From: Thiohalocapsa sp.
GTDB lineage: Bacteria; Pseudomonadota; Gammaproteobacteria; Chromatiales; Chromatiaceae
Length of the DNA stretch: 64,000 bases
Assembly (NCBI GenBank): GCA_021736785.1
Contig: JAIPFF010000003.1
Span: 124,001-188,000 of the forward strand
Reading direction: 5' to 3'
The notes below the pieces were generated by a model. It was not told the DNA's origin, made no database searches, and saw only the letters and a list, made by a program, of their open reading frames with translations. This document shows positions 10,147 to 18,567 of the stretch, piece after piece; positions within the stretch are counted from its first letter, which is position 1, and each line of letters opens with the position of its first letter. A program made the translations under genes and the position numbers.

Positions 10147-10704
10147 ATGACCGATAAGCTCTCGCCCGGTCGGCGCTCGCGGCTGATGTCCCGCGTCACC
10201 GGCCGCGACACCAAGCCGGAGTGGATCGTGCGCTCGACGCTGCACCGGCTCGGCTTCCGCTATCGCTTGGGCGGTGCCGAACTGCCCGGACGACCGGACT
10301 TGGTGTTGCCCAAGTACCGTGCCGCCCTCTTCGTGCACGGCTGCTTCTGGCATGCCCACGCCGACTGCAAGCGCGCATCGCTGCCGAAAACCAATGCCTC
10401 GTTCTGGCAGCAGAAGCTCGACGCCAACGTCGCCCGCGACCGTCGAAATCAAGACGCCTTGACCGCGCTCGGGTGGCGAGTCATCGTAGTTTGGGAGTGC
10501 GACTTGTACCGCGATCCGGTTGCGGCCGTCGGCCGGATCGTCGGACAACTCACCGGACAACCCGCCGGCACCGGCCTTGGCTATCATCATCGATTGGCGG
10601 ACTTGGAACGGCATGCGGTATTGGGCATTGCCGAGCGCAAGCGGCGCTACCGTCTCGGACCAAAGCCGCTGGACAGCGAAAAAAGCGAGACATACGACGA
10701 ATGA
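10147..10704 (+). CDS. vsr: Very short patch repair endonuclease Vsr
   Basis: Strand-specific nuclease that nicks beside T:G mismatches produced when 5-methylcytosine deaminates. 185 residues starting MTDKLSPGRRSRLMSRVTGRDTKPE, the canonical Vsr N-terminus (RSxxMSxIxxxdTkPE). Other family landmarks are GRPDLVLPKYRAALFVHGCFWHAH, holding the catalytic Asp and zinc-ligand region, and WRVIVVWECDL near the end. The C-terminus has about 40 residues beyond the core. It is followed at once by a C5-cytosine methyltransferase, the usual partner. Confidence 0.95.
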   Translation: MTDKLSPGRRSRLMSRVTGRDTKPEWIVRSTLHRLGFRYRLGGAELPGRPDLVLPKYRAALFVHGCFWHAHADCKRASLPKTNASFWQQKLDANVARDRRNQDALTALGWRVIVVWECDLYRDPVAAVGRIVGQLTGQPAGTGLGYHHRLADLERHAVLGIAERKRRYRLGPKPLDSEKSETYDE

Positions 10705-10720
10705 GCAAACGTTGAATCCG

Positions 10721-11959
10721 GTGCGCGCCCGCGCCAACGTAGTCGACCTGTTTTCCGGTGCCGGCGGCATGAGCTTCGGCTTCCACCGCCATGGCAGCTT
10801 CAGGGTCATCGCCGCCGCCGATGCTCAGATCGGCAAACCGAGCACTGGCACGAACCTGCAGTGCAACGCCACCTACGCGCTCAACATCGGCATCGCGCCA
10901 GCGCGCATCGACCTCGGAGCCATCGCCCCGCAAGACTTGCGCCGCGCGCTGGGGCTTTCTCCCTCCGCGCGTGTCGACGTGCTGAGTGCCTGCCCGCCGT
11001 GCACGGGCTTCAGCCGAGCCATCCCGAGCAACCATCTCCGAGACGACGGCCGCAATAGTCTGGTGCGCCGTTGCGCCGAGTTCGCCGCCGTGCTGCAGCC
11101 GTCCATCCTGGTCATGGAAAACGCCCGCGAGCTCATTCGCGGCAACTTCTCCCACCACTACCGGGATCTTTGTCGAGACCTCGAGGCACTTGGCTACCGA
11201 GTCGCCGGGCATAGCCATGTGCTGACCCGCTTCGGCCTGCCGCAGATCCGCGAGCGCGCGCTCGTCATCGCCTGCAAGCGCACACTCCGGCTTCGCACCC
11301 TGCCGGAGCTCTGGCAGGGCCGGCACATCCGCGCCGACGCAATCACGGTGCGGCGCGCTTTCGCCGGCATCGCACCCGACGCAACGCGGGCGACGGACTA
11401 TCCGGGCATCGCGTCGCCCCGCGTTTTGCTGCGCCTGAAGGCCATCCCCAAAGACGGCGGCTCGTGGATCGACCTGCTCGCGCACCCGGATGCGGACAGT
11501 CTGCTGACGCCGGCGATGCGGCGCATCGCCGCCGAAGGGCGCTTCGGCTCCTACCCCGACGTCTACGGCCGCATGGCCTGGGACAAGCCGGCACCCACCA
11601 TCAAGCGTGAATGCGCCCATCTCGGCAACGGACGCTATGCCCATCCCGAGCAAGACCGGCTCTGCTCGGTGCGTGAGATGGCGATGCTGCAGGGATTCCC
11701 GAATGATTTCCTCTTCGCCGACGCCGCGCTGTCGAATCTCTATCGCCATATCGGCGATGCGGTCCCGCCGCTGATCTCCTATCAGATCGCGCATCTTTGC
11801 CGATGGATGCTGACCGAGCGCCGGCCCGATCTACAGCAGGCAATGCTCCCCGATGGCCACCTGCGGCGCGACGACCTTTGCGCCGCATCCGAAGCGCAGG
11901 CCGTGGCAACGTCCGGTGCGGCACCGGAATGTTTAAACGTGGCGTCGACGCCAGCATAG
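10721..11959 (+). CDS. DNA (cytosine-5) methyltransferase
   Basis: Dcm-type methyltransferase of about 412 residues. Conserved motifs occur in order: motif I VVDLFSGAGGMSFGF, motif IV SACPPCTGFS with the catalytic Cys, motif VI MENARELI, motif VIII QIRERALV, and motifs IX/X ending MLQGFPNDF and IGDAVPPLI. No ATG fits: candidate starts are GTG 10721 or TTG 10712. An ATG at 10701, overlapping the vsr stop, runs in another frame for only four codons, so a frameshift near the start is possible. No restriction endonuclease is present, so this looks like a solitary methylase with Vsr. The stop is followed in frame by CheR-like sequence. Confidence 0.9.
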   Translation: MRARANVVDLFSGAGGMSFGFHRHGSFRVIAAADAQIGKPSTGTNLQCNATYALNIGIAPARIDLGAIAPQDLRRALGLSPSARVDVLSACPPCTGFSRAIPSNHLRDDGRNSLVRRCAEFAAVLQPSILVMENARELIRGNFSHHYRDLCRDLEALGYRVAGHSHVLTRFGLPQIRERALVIACKRTLRLRTLPELWQGRHIRADAITVRRAFAGIAPDATRATDYPGIASPRVLLRLKAIPKDGGSWIDLLAHPDADSLLTPAMRRIAAEGRFGSYPDVYGRMAWDKPAPTIKRECAHLGNGRYAHPEQDRLCSVREMAMLQGFPNDFLFADAALSNLYRHIGDAVPPLISYQIAHLCRWMLTERRPDLQQAMLPDGHLRRDDLCAASEAQAVATSGAAPECLNVASTPA

Positions 11960-11962
11960 CAA

Positions 11963-12318
11963 GACCCGCATGAGGCCAAATTGCTCGCCAAGGAATTACT
12001 CATCGGCGTGACGCAGTTTTTTCGGGATACGGAAGCCTTCCAGGTACTCGCTCGACAGGTCATCCCAAGCTTGATTAACGGCCGGGCGCCCGATGCACCG
12101 GTGCGCATTTGGGGGGCGCACGCATTCATTCCGCTGGCCGAGCGCAGCGGTCTCATCCTCGACTTGGACGCCTGGGTGCTGCGGGCGGCCGTCGGACAGC
12201 TGCAGGCCCGGGCACAAGCCGGCCTGCACTTGCTGCCCGTGGCCGTGAATCTGTCGGCACAGCAGTTTCAGCAAACCGTTACCGCCGGATCAGATCGAAG
12301 CATGGCTGCGCCGGCTGA
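11963..12318 (+). pseudogene. Remnant of a CheR-EAL fusion protein
   Basis: Directly after the methyltransferase TAG, the same frame reads EAKLLAKELLIGVTQFFRDTEAF, typical of the CheR part of chemotaxis/sensory fusions. At about 12110 it jumps from PVRIW to AFIPLAERSGLILDLDAWVLRAA, a typical EAL-domain segment, and continues to LPVAVNLSAQQFQQ. The catalytic CheR core, any PAS or GGDEF region and most of the EAL domain are missing. The junction is in frame at a run of six G. This is a decayed gene with a large internal deletion and lost ends. Confidence 0.75.
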
Positions 12319-12750
12319 CATAGCGGCCTCGGCATGGTGCGGCCTTGAGCTTGTCCGGGGTCTCCGAAGTTGTCTCCACGGACTTGACCCGAGCGCAAAA
12401 CGACCCCAAGCCTTATGGGGAAGCAACGGACAAGAATCGAGCTCGATCTATGCAAGGCACTCGCCGCGCCCACGCAAGCACCCCCTCAAGCTCACTGGCT
12501 CCGAACCGCTCGGTTCGCAGTCACGCCACCACGGGCATCGGCCCTCCCCCGAGCTCACGAGCGTCACCGTTTGCGCAGCCGATCCGCGCCGACGGCGCAG
12601 CAGCGGCCCGATGGCCGGCGCGCAGCACCTGCGCCGCGCGCCTCCCCGATCGGCCCCTTGCAGTCCGCCACGCCTCGGCAGCGGCCGCCGGGGCGCAGAG
12701 GAGCGCGGCGAAGAACGGGGCGAGCAACGGGCGGCATGCGGAGCGCGCCG
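12319..12750. other. Non-coding stretch without recognised features
   Basis: This 430-base gap lies between the CheR-EAL remnant and the PmtA-like gene. I see no convincing gene, tRNA, terminator or inverted repeat. Open frames here give low-complexity Ala/Arg/Pro sequence. It may include further decayed coding sequence from the same remnant. Confidence 0.4.
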
Positions 12751-13341
12751 ATGGCTGATCGGCAAGCCCGAAACGGGATGGACGTTCAGACGCTGTTTTT
12801 CCGCCAATTTCTGCAGCACCCGATGCAAGTCGCCTCGGCGGTGCCGAGCTCGCGGTTCCTGATGCGGCGGATCGTGGCGGCCGCGGCCGGCGAGCAGGCG
12901 GGACTGATGGTCGAGCTCGGTCCCGGCACCGGCGGCACGACCCGGGCGCTGTTGGAGGCGCTGCCGGCGCACGGCAGACTGCTCGCAATCGAGGTCAATC
13001 CGGACCTGCATCGAGCGGTATCGTCCATCGCCGACGAGCGCCTCATCGCGCACCGCGGCAGCGCCTGCGATCTGCCGGCGATCATGGCTCGGTACGGCTT
13101 CGAGCGGGCCGATGCGGTGGTCTCGGGCATTCCGTTCTCGACCATGGACCGCGCGCTGGGCGAGCGCATCGCCGCGGCGGTTGCCGACGCACTGGCTCCC
13201 GACGGGCGTTTCGTCGCCTATCAGGCCAGCGCCCGAGTGGCGGAGTTGTGCCAACCGCATCTGGGCGTACCGCGGGTCGACACCGAGCTCCTCAACTTCC
13301 CGCCGATGCGGGTCTTCCGTTGGGAGCGCACCGGAGGCTGA
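12751..13341 (+). CDS. Phospholipid/rRNA methyltransferase-like protein (PmtA family)
   Basis: A 196-residue class I SAM-dependent methyltransferase. The N-terminal FFRQFLQHPMQVASAVPSSRFL is typical of the PmtA group of phospholipid N-methyltransferases. Motif I is VELGPGTGGTTRALLE; the acidic strand is LLAIEVNPDL; a VVSGIPFSTM segment holds the substrate-binding loop. The ATG at 12751 has GGAG seven bases upstream; in-frame ATGs at 12736 and 12778 are alternatives. It stands alone, convergent with the S9 peptidase. The substrate is inferred from family resemblance. Confidence 0.8.
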   Translation: MADRQARNGMDVQTLFFRQFLQHPMQVASAVPSSRFLMRRIVAAAAGEQAGLMVELGPGTGGTTRALLEALPAHGRLLAIEVNPDLHRAVSSIADERLIAHRGSACDLPAIMARYGFERADAVVSGIPFSTMDRALGERIAAAVADALAPDGRFVAYQASARVAELCQPHLGVPRVDTELLNFPPMRVFRWERTGG

Positions 13342-13364
13342 CGCCCCGCGAGCGCCGCACGGCT

Positions 13365-15308
13365 TCAGCGCACCTCGACGCGACTGCCCTCGATGGGCTT
13401 CACCGGCTCCGCGCGCCCGCCCAGGTGCTCGGCCAAGAAAGCCTCGATGCGGGCATTGGCGGCGAGGCGGTTCTCGGGGCGGGCGAAGCCGTGGCCTTCG
13501 TCCGGAAACACCAGGTAGGTCACCGGCAGGTCGTTTTCGCGCATGGCGGCGACGATCTGATCCGATTCGGCGATTTTCACGCGCGGATCGTTGGCGCCCT
13601 GCAGCACCATCAGCGGGGCCTTGATCTTGTCCGCGTGGAAAAACGGCGAGATGCGCCGGTTGAGCGCCTCGTCGTTCTCGGCATCCCCGACACGCAGCAC
13701 CAACTCCCGCTTGGCCGGCGCCCAGTAGGGCGGAATCGACTGAAACAGCGTCTTGATGTGCGAAGGCCCGACAATGTCGACGCCGCAGGTGTAGAGATCC
13801 GGGGTAAAGGCCAGACCGGCCAGCGTCGCATAGCCGCCATAGGAGCCGCCGTAGATGCAAACCCGCTCGGGATCGGCAATGCCCTGCTCCACCGCCCATT
13901 TCACCGAGTCGGTCAGGTCGTGCTGCATGTCGCCGACGCCCCATTCCTCGTTGCCCGCATTGAGGAAGGCCTTGCCGAAACCCGTGGAGCCGCGGAAATT
14001 GACCTGCAGTACCGCATAGCCGCGGTTCGCGAGCCATTGGGCGTTGGGATCGAAGCCCCAGTCGTCGCGGGCCCAGGGACCGCCGTGCACCAGCAGCACC
14101 GTCGGCAGCTTGTCCGCCTCGAGCCCCGGCGGCAGTGTCAGGTAGGCGGGCAGTTCGAGCCCATCGCGGGCCGGAATGACGACCGGGCGCATCTCGGCCA
14201 GGGTATGGTTTTCCAGTTCGGGACGCGTGACGAAGAGCCGCTCGGATTCGCGCGGCTCGCGGCGATACAGATAATAGGCGGTCGGGCCGTCGTCGGGCTG
14301 GAACGCGACGATCCAGCGGTCATCGGCCAGCGTGCGATCCACGACGGCGAGAGAGCCCTCGGCGAGATCGCGCAAATAGCCGAAGTCCGCCGCGATGCTG
14401 TCGTCGACGATCTCCCACTGCGGCTTCAAATAATCGAATTCGACGGCCTGCACGCGGTAGTCGGTGGGGTGCACCATCACGCTGCCGACATCGCTCTTGG
14501 CATGCCGGGCCAGCACCTCGGCCACATTACCGGTCTTGACGTCGAGTGCGACCAGCCGCGTGGTGTCGGACTGCAGCGAACTGGACGCGATAAGCCGATC
14601 GCCGTCCTTATCGAAGGTGTACGCGCCGCCGTTTTCACCGAACGGGAAGCGAATCAGTTCCCGCCACGGCGCATCGGCATCGTCGCGCACGCGGATCATC
14701 GTGTCGCCGTTCTCGGGATCGGCGGCCTCGGCGGCGCGAATGACGAAATCCGCGTCGGTCAGCCAGCCGACCACGTCGCCCGGATTTTCGGTATCGAGTT
14801 TGACATGGCCGCTCGCAAGATCGATGCGGTACATGTCGAAGACGCTCTGATCGCGCTTATTGAGGCCCACCAGCACCTCGCCGGGATACTCGGGGTCCGT
14901 GATCAGATTCTCCGCGCGCACGCCCTCGAACGGCGTCAGATCCCGCGCCTTGCCGGTGTCCAAGTCGACGGCGTAAAGATGCCAGTTCTCGTCACCGCCT
15001 TGGTCCTGAAGGTACAAGATGCGCGTGCCGTCCTGCGTCCAACCGTAGCGTCGAATGCCGCGCACGCGGTCTTCGGTGATCTGCCGCGGCGGCGTCGTCC
15101 GGTCGACGGGCTGAACCCAGACGTTGAGCACGCCGGCGTCGGACGGCGCCAGCCAGCTCAGGTGCGAGCCGTCGGGCGCAATTTGCGCTTGGGTGCGTGT
15201 CGGGTTACCGAAGAGCACCTCGCGAGGGATCAGATCCGGCAAGCCGGCACCGGCAAATTGAGCGAGGGGTGTTGTCATGAGCAGCAGCAGGGCAAGTCGT
15301 CGAAGCAT
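13365..15308 (-). CDS. Secreted S9 family prolyl oligopeptidase-like peptidase
   Basis: A 647-residue exported serine peptidase (acylaminoacyl-peptidase/DPP branch of S9). The N-terminus MLRRLALLLLMTTPLAQFAGA is a clear signal peptide. Residues about 40-380 are beta-propeller repeats (SHLSWLAP, RRYGWTQDGTRILYLQD). The C-terminal alpha/beta-hydrolase domain has the nucleophile motif GGSYGGY, the Asp in GANDPRV and the His in DEGHGF, so the triad is complete. Likely periplasmic oligopeptide degradation. It lies 142 bases downstream of the double-receiver kinase on the same strand. Confidence 0.92.
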   Translation of the reverse strand: MLRRLALLLLMTTPLAQFAGAGLPDLIPREVLFGNPTRTQAQIAPDGSHLSWLAPSDAGVLNVWVQPVDRTTPPRQITEDRVRGIRRYGWTQDGTRILYLQDQGGDENWHLYAVDLDTGKARDLTPFEGVRAENLITDPEYPGEVLVGLNKRDQSVFDMYRIDLASGHVKLDTENPGDVVGWLTDADFVIRAAEAADPENGDTMIRVRDDADAPWRELIRFPFGENGGAYTFDKDGDRLIASSSLQSDTTRLVALDVKTGNVAEVLARHAKSDVGSVMVHPTDYRVQAVEFDYLKPQWEIVDDSIAADFGYLRDLAEGSLAVVDRTLADDRWIVAFQPDDGPTAYYLYRREPRESERLFVTRPELENHTLAEMRPVVIPARDGLELPAYLTLPPGLEADKLPTVLLVHGGPWARDDWGFDPNAQWLANRGYAVLQVNFRGSTGFGKAFLNAGNEEWGVGDMQHDLTDSVKWAVEQGIADPERVCIYGGSYGGYATLAGLAFTPDLYTCGVDIVGPSHIKTLFQSIPPYWAPAKRELVLRVGDAENDEALNRRISPFFHADKIKAPLMVLQGANDPRVKIAESDQIVAAMRENDLPVTYLVFPDEGHGFARPENRLAANARIEAFLAEHLGGRAEPVKPIEGSRVEVR

Positions 15309-15450
15309 TGCAATAAGACCTCGGCTGGCCCGAGCACATTGCCCGCGGCCACTCCCGGGGAGTTGGGCGCGGGACAAGCCCCGCGCAAGGGGCGCACCGC
15401 GGGGCAACCGAAACCACGAACGCGGCTTCGCCGCGCAATGGAAGGACTGA

Positions 15451-17454
15451 TCAGACCGACGCCGACGGGCGCTGCTCCGGGCGCTCGCGCAGCGCACGGA
15501 TCGCCGCCAGCAGCGCATCCGCATCGCCGGTTTTCACCAGATAGCTGACGGCGCCGGCCTCGAGCATCGCACTGGCGCGGTCTTCCTCTTCGTACATAGA
15601 AAGACCGATGACACGCACGTCTTTCCACCGCTCGGCGATCAGACGTGTAGCCTCGACGCCGTCCATACCCGGCATGGAGTAGTCCATCAGCACGATATCC
15701 GGGCGCAGGCGCTCCACTTGTCCGATGGCCTCGTGGCCGTTCGATGCCTCGCCAACGACATCCAGATCCGGCTCGTCGCAGAGCATGGACAGAAGGCCTT
15801 GGCGCATCATCGCATGGTCGTCCACCAGCAGAAGGCGCAGCCGACTCCCGCTGTCGCGGACCGGCGCGTCATCGAGCTCGCCGTCGGCTTCGAGCCGGGG
15901 GGGGCTCGGCGTCGGCGAATCGAGGGCGATCGACTCGCCGCCGAGCGGTGCCCATAGCGTCACGCTGGTGCCTTCGCCGGGCGCGCTCTCGATACGCACC
16001 GAGCCGCCGAGAAAACGCAGCCGCTCGCGCATCGACAGCAGGCCGAAGCCGGTGCCGGCGGGCCCGCTCGTCAGTCGTTCGGGGTCGAAGCCCCGTCCAC
16101 GGTCGCTGACCACAAGCGCCAGCCGATCGTTGTCGGCGCGGGTCATCGCCAATTCACAGGTGTCGCAGGCGGCGTGCTTGACGACGTTGAACAAGGCCTC
16201 GCGCACGGACTCGAAGAGTACGCTGCGCACGTCGTCGCGTGCCGGCGACAATGCGGGGTCGAGATTCAGCGTCACTTGCAGACCGTAATTGTCGCGCACC
16301 GCGCGTGCGAGCCACTCCAGCGCCTCGGCCAATCCGGCCTCATGCAAGATCGGCGGCGTCAGGTCCGCCACGAGATCGCGCCCTGCCGCGATGGCCTGCT
16401 GCAACAGATTGCCGACGTCGGCCAAGGACTCCGAGACACCGGCGGCCGGCGGCGACTCGTTGAGGCGCCGACTCAGCCGCTCCAGCCCGAAGGCGGCCCC
16501 GACCAGCAGCTGTTGCAGGTGATCGTGCAGGACTTTTGCCAGCCGCTCGCGCTCGCGCTGCTCGGTCAGCGCGAGCTGCGAGGTCAGATGGCTGAGCTGC
16601 TCCGCGTGCCGCTGAAGCTCTTGGTGGGAAACCCGCAGCGCCTCCTCGGCGCACTTGCGCTCGGTGATGTCCAGGCTGGTGCCGACGATGCCGCCGAAGC
16701 GGCCGCTGCCGCTGTAGAACGGTCGCCCGAAGGATTCCAAAACCCGCCATTCGCCGTCTGCGCGGCGGAAACGGCATTCGCCGTGAAACGGCACACGGGC
16801 ATCGCAGCTGGCCGCAAAATCGCGCAAATAGGCCTCGCGGTCGTCGGGGTGCACCAGCCCGTGCCAATGCCGTCCCACGAGCTCCTGCTCGAGCACGCCG
16901 AAGTAGGTCGCGCAGGTTCGATTGACGAAGGCCAGCGAACTGGACTCGTCGTGCACCCAGATCATCAGGGGCAACTCGTCGGCCATGATGCGGAACCGTC
17001 GCTCGCTTTCGGCCAGCGCGCGGGCGCGGGAGCTCAAGGCCTTCTGCTGACGGCGCATGGTCAGCAGGTTGCGGCAGCGGGTCTGGCACTCGTGCGGATC
17101 GATGGGCCGCCCCAGAAAATCCGTCGCACCGGCATCGAGGGCCTGGTAGCGAACGGCAACGTCGCTGGAGACGGTGATGACGATGATGGGCACGTCGGTG
17201 CAGCCGGGAATCTGGCGCACCCAGCGCAGAAATCCGACGCCGTCCATTTCCGGCATCAGATAATCGGTAATGATCAGGTCCGGCGTACTGCCGCGGATGA
17301 AGTCAATGGCCGATGGAGCGTCTCCGAACGTGGCCACGTCGACGCAAGGGTCGATATCGGATACCAAGCGCTCGAGGATTTTTCGTCCTGCGCTCTGGTC
17401 GTCGACGACAACGACCAGGCAGCGCTCGTCGGCGGACCCTGGCTCCAAGACCAT
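15451..17454 (-). CDS. Receiver-PAS-histidine kinase-receiver hybrid protein
   Basis: A soluble signalling protein of about 667 residues. Order: CheY-like receiver (VVVVDDQSAG, phospho-Asp in IITDYLMPEMDG), PAS domain (about 150-280), NarL-type kinase core with H-box LAKVLHDHLQQLL, GHKL ATPase (EALFNVVKHA, DRGRGFDP, GFGLLSMRERL), then a second receiver (LLVDDHAMMR, DIVLMDYSMPGMDG). The last receiver is of the NarL type but no DNA-binding helix-turn-helix follows. The ATG at 17454 has GGAG six bases upstream; ATG 17478 would add eight residues. Input signal unknown. Confidence 0.9.
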   Translation of the reverse strand: MVLEPGSADERCLVVVVDDQSAGRKILERLVSDIDPCVDVATFGDAPSAIDFIRGSTPDLIITDYLMPEMDGVGFLRWVRQIPGCTDVPIIVITVSSDVAVRYQALDAGATDFLGRPIDPHECQTRCRNLLTMRRQQKALSSRARALAESERRFRIMADELPLMIWVHDESSSLAFVNRTCATYFGVLEQELVGRHWHGLVHPDDREAYLRDFAASCDARVPFHGECRFRRADGEWRVLESFGRPFYSGSGRFGGIVGTSLDITERKCAEEALRVSHQELQRHAEQLSHLTSQLALTEQRERERLAKVLHDHLQQLLVGAAFGLERLSRRLNESPPAAGVSESLADVGNLLQQAIAAGRDLVADLTPPILHEAGLAEALEWLARAVRDNYGLQVTLNLDPALSPARDDVRSVLFESVREALFNVVKHAACDTCELAMTRADNDRLALVVSDRGRGFDPERLTSGPAGTGFGLLSMRERLRFLGGSVRIESAPGEGTSVTLWAPLGGESIALDSPTPSPPRLEADGELDDAPVRDSGSRLRLLLVDDHAMMRQGLLSMLCDEPDLDVVGEASNGHEAIGQVERLRPDIVLMDYSMPGMDGVEATRLIAERWKDVRVIGLSMYEEEDRASAMLEAGAVSYLVKTGDADALLAAIRALRERPEQRPSASV

Positions 17455-17568
17455 ACCGGTCTCCTTGAGAATATCCATACAGCAAGTCTAGGCCGTCCCT
17501 ACCCGATGTGTGAACCGCGGCGAAGCTCTGCAAGGGCAAAGCAGACGCCGATCGAGGGGCGCCTCAAG

Positions 17569-17595
17569 GTGCCTCGGAACGACATTCCGAGGCAC
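17569..17595. repeat. Perfect 11-bp inverted repeat (hairpin)
   Basis: GTGCCTCGGAA and TTCCGAGGCAC flank a five-base CGACA loop. It lies in the 385-base gap between the DUF188 gene and the hybrid kinase, both on the minus strand. No T-run follows on either side, so it is not a standard intrinsic terminator; RNA structure or a protein site are options. I see nothing else in the gap. Confidence 0.6.
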
Positions 17596-17839
17596 TCGCC
17601 GCTCCGCGGATCGCCCGGGCAGCTACTGGAGCGACACGTGTCGATGCAATAACCGAAGCCGACTCCCGGGCCAAGCCGCCGACAGGCGTTTAGCCGAAAA
17701 CCGGCGCTTCATGGGCACGTCAAGCGCGCGCCGCAGACCTCGGCCCTGACCCGGCTTGCTTGCGGCGGATAGGAGGCGCAATAAGCCGGCGCCCGATCAT
17801 TCGCCCGAAATCCGCCGCAGTCAATCGCGGTTTCCAGGC

Positions 17840-18298
17840 TCAAGACTTCGAAGCATGCACCTTGACAAGCAAGCGGTCGAGCTGGTTGGCAAACGCTTGA
17901 CGATCGGCGGCGCTAAACGCGGGCGGGCCGCCGGTATCGACGCCGCTGCCGCGCAGCGTGTCCAAAAAATCCCGCATATTCAAACGCTGGCGAATATTTT
18001 CCTCGGTATAGCGCTCCCCGCGGGGATTCAGGGCCACGCAGCCCTTGGCGACGACCTCGGCGGCAAGCGGAATATCCGCCGTGACAACGAGGTCGCCCGG
18101 CGCCGCCGCCTGCACGATATGTGCATCGGCGACGTCGAACCCGCTCGCCACCTGCACCGCGCGAATCCAGCGCGACGGCGGTACCGCGAGCGGACAGTTG
18201 GCGACCAGCGTCACCGGAACCTGCACGCGCTCGGCGGCGCGAAACAGGATCTGCTTGATGGTGTTGGGCGTGGCGTCCGCATCGACCCAGATATGCAT
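17840..18298 (-). CDS. DUF188 (YaiI/YqxD family) protein
   Basis: A 152-residue protein of the YaiI/YqxD family (PIN-like fold) of unknown function. The start [12 protein letters not shown] holds the conserved VDADA motif, with [23 protein letters not shown] further on and a [12 protein letters not shown] segment typical of the family. ATG 18298 was chosen because family members begin directly at this strand; the frame is open to 18340. It is transcribed alone. Confidence 0.93.
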   Translation of the reverse strand: MHIWVDADATPNTIKQILFRAAERVQVPVTLVANCPLAVPPSRWIRAVQVASGFDVADAHIVQAAAPGDLVVTADIPLAAEVVAKGCVALNPRGERYTEENIRQRLNMRDFLDTLRGSGVDTGGPPAFSAADRQAFANQLDRLLVKVHASKS

Positions 18299-18567
18299 GT
18301 GATTGACGTCTCCGGCGCGCCGCGACGCGTTGCCGGTCAATGGCCGGCGAAACGCACCGCTCGCGCGGCGCTAGAATCATGATGTGCTCGGATGCGAAGA
18401 TCCTACCGCTATTGACCTTTCAATGCCGCATTCCGCCGCTTGACCGATACGTCCGCAACGACGATCGATGAGGCGAAGCGTGCGGATCGCGGTCGGCGCC
18501 GCTCATGCGCCGGTTACCGGCCACGGTGCCGGGATGATCGCCGCAAGATAAGGGGGCCCGTGCCCTG

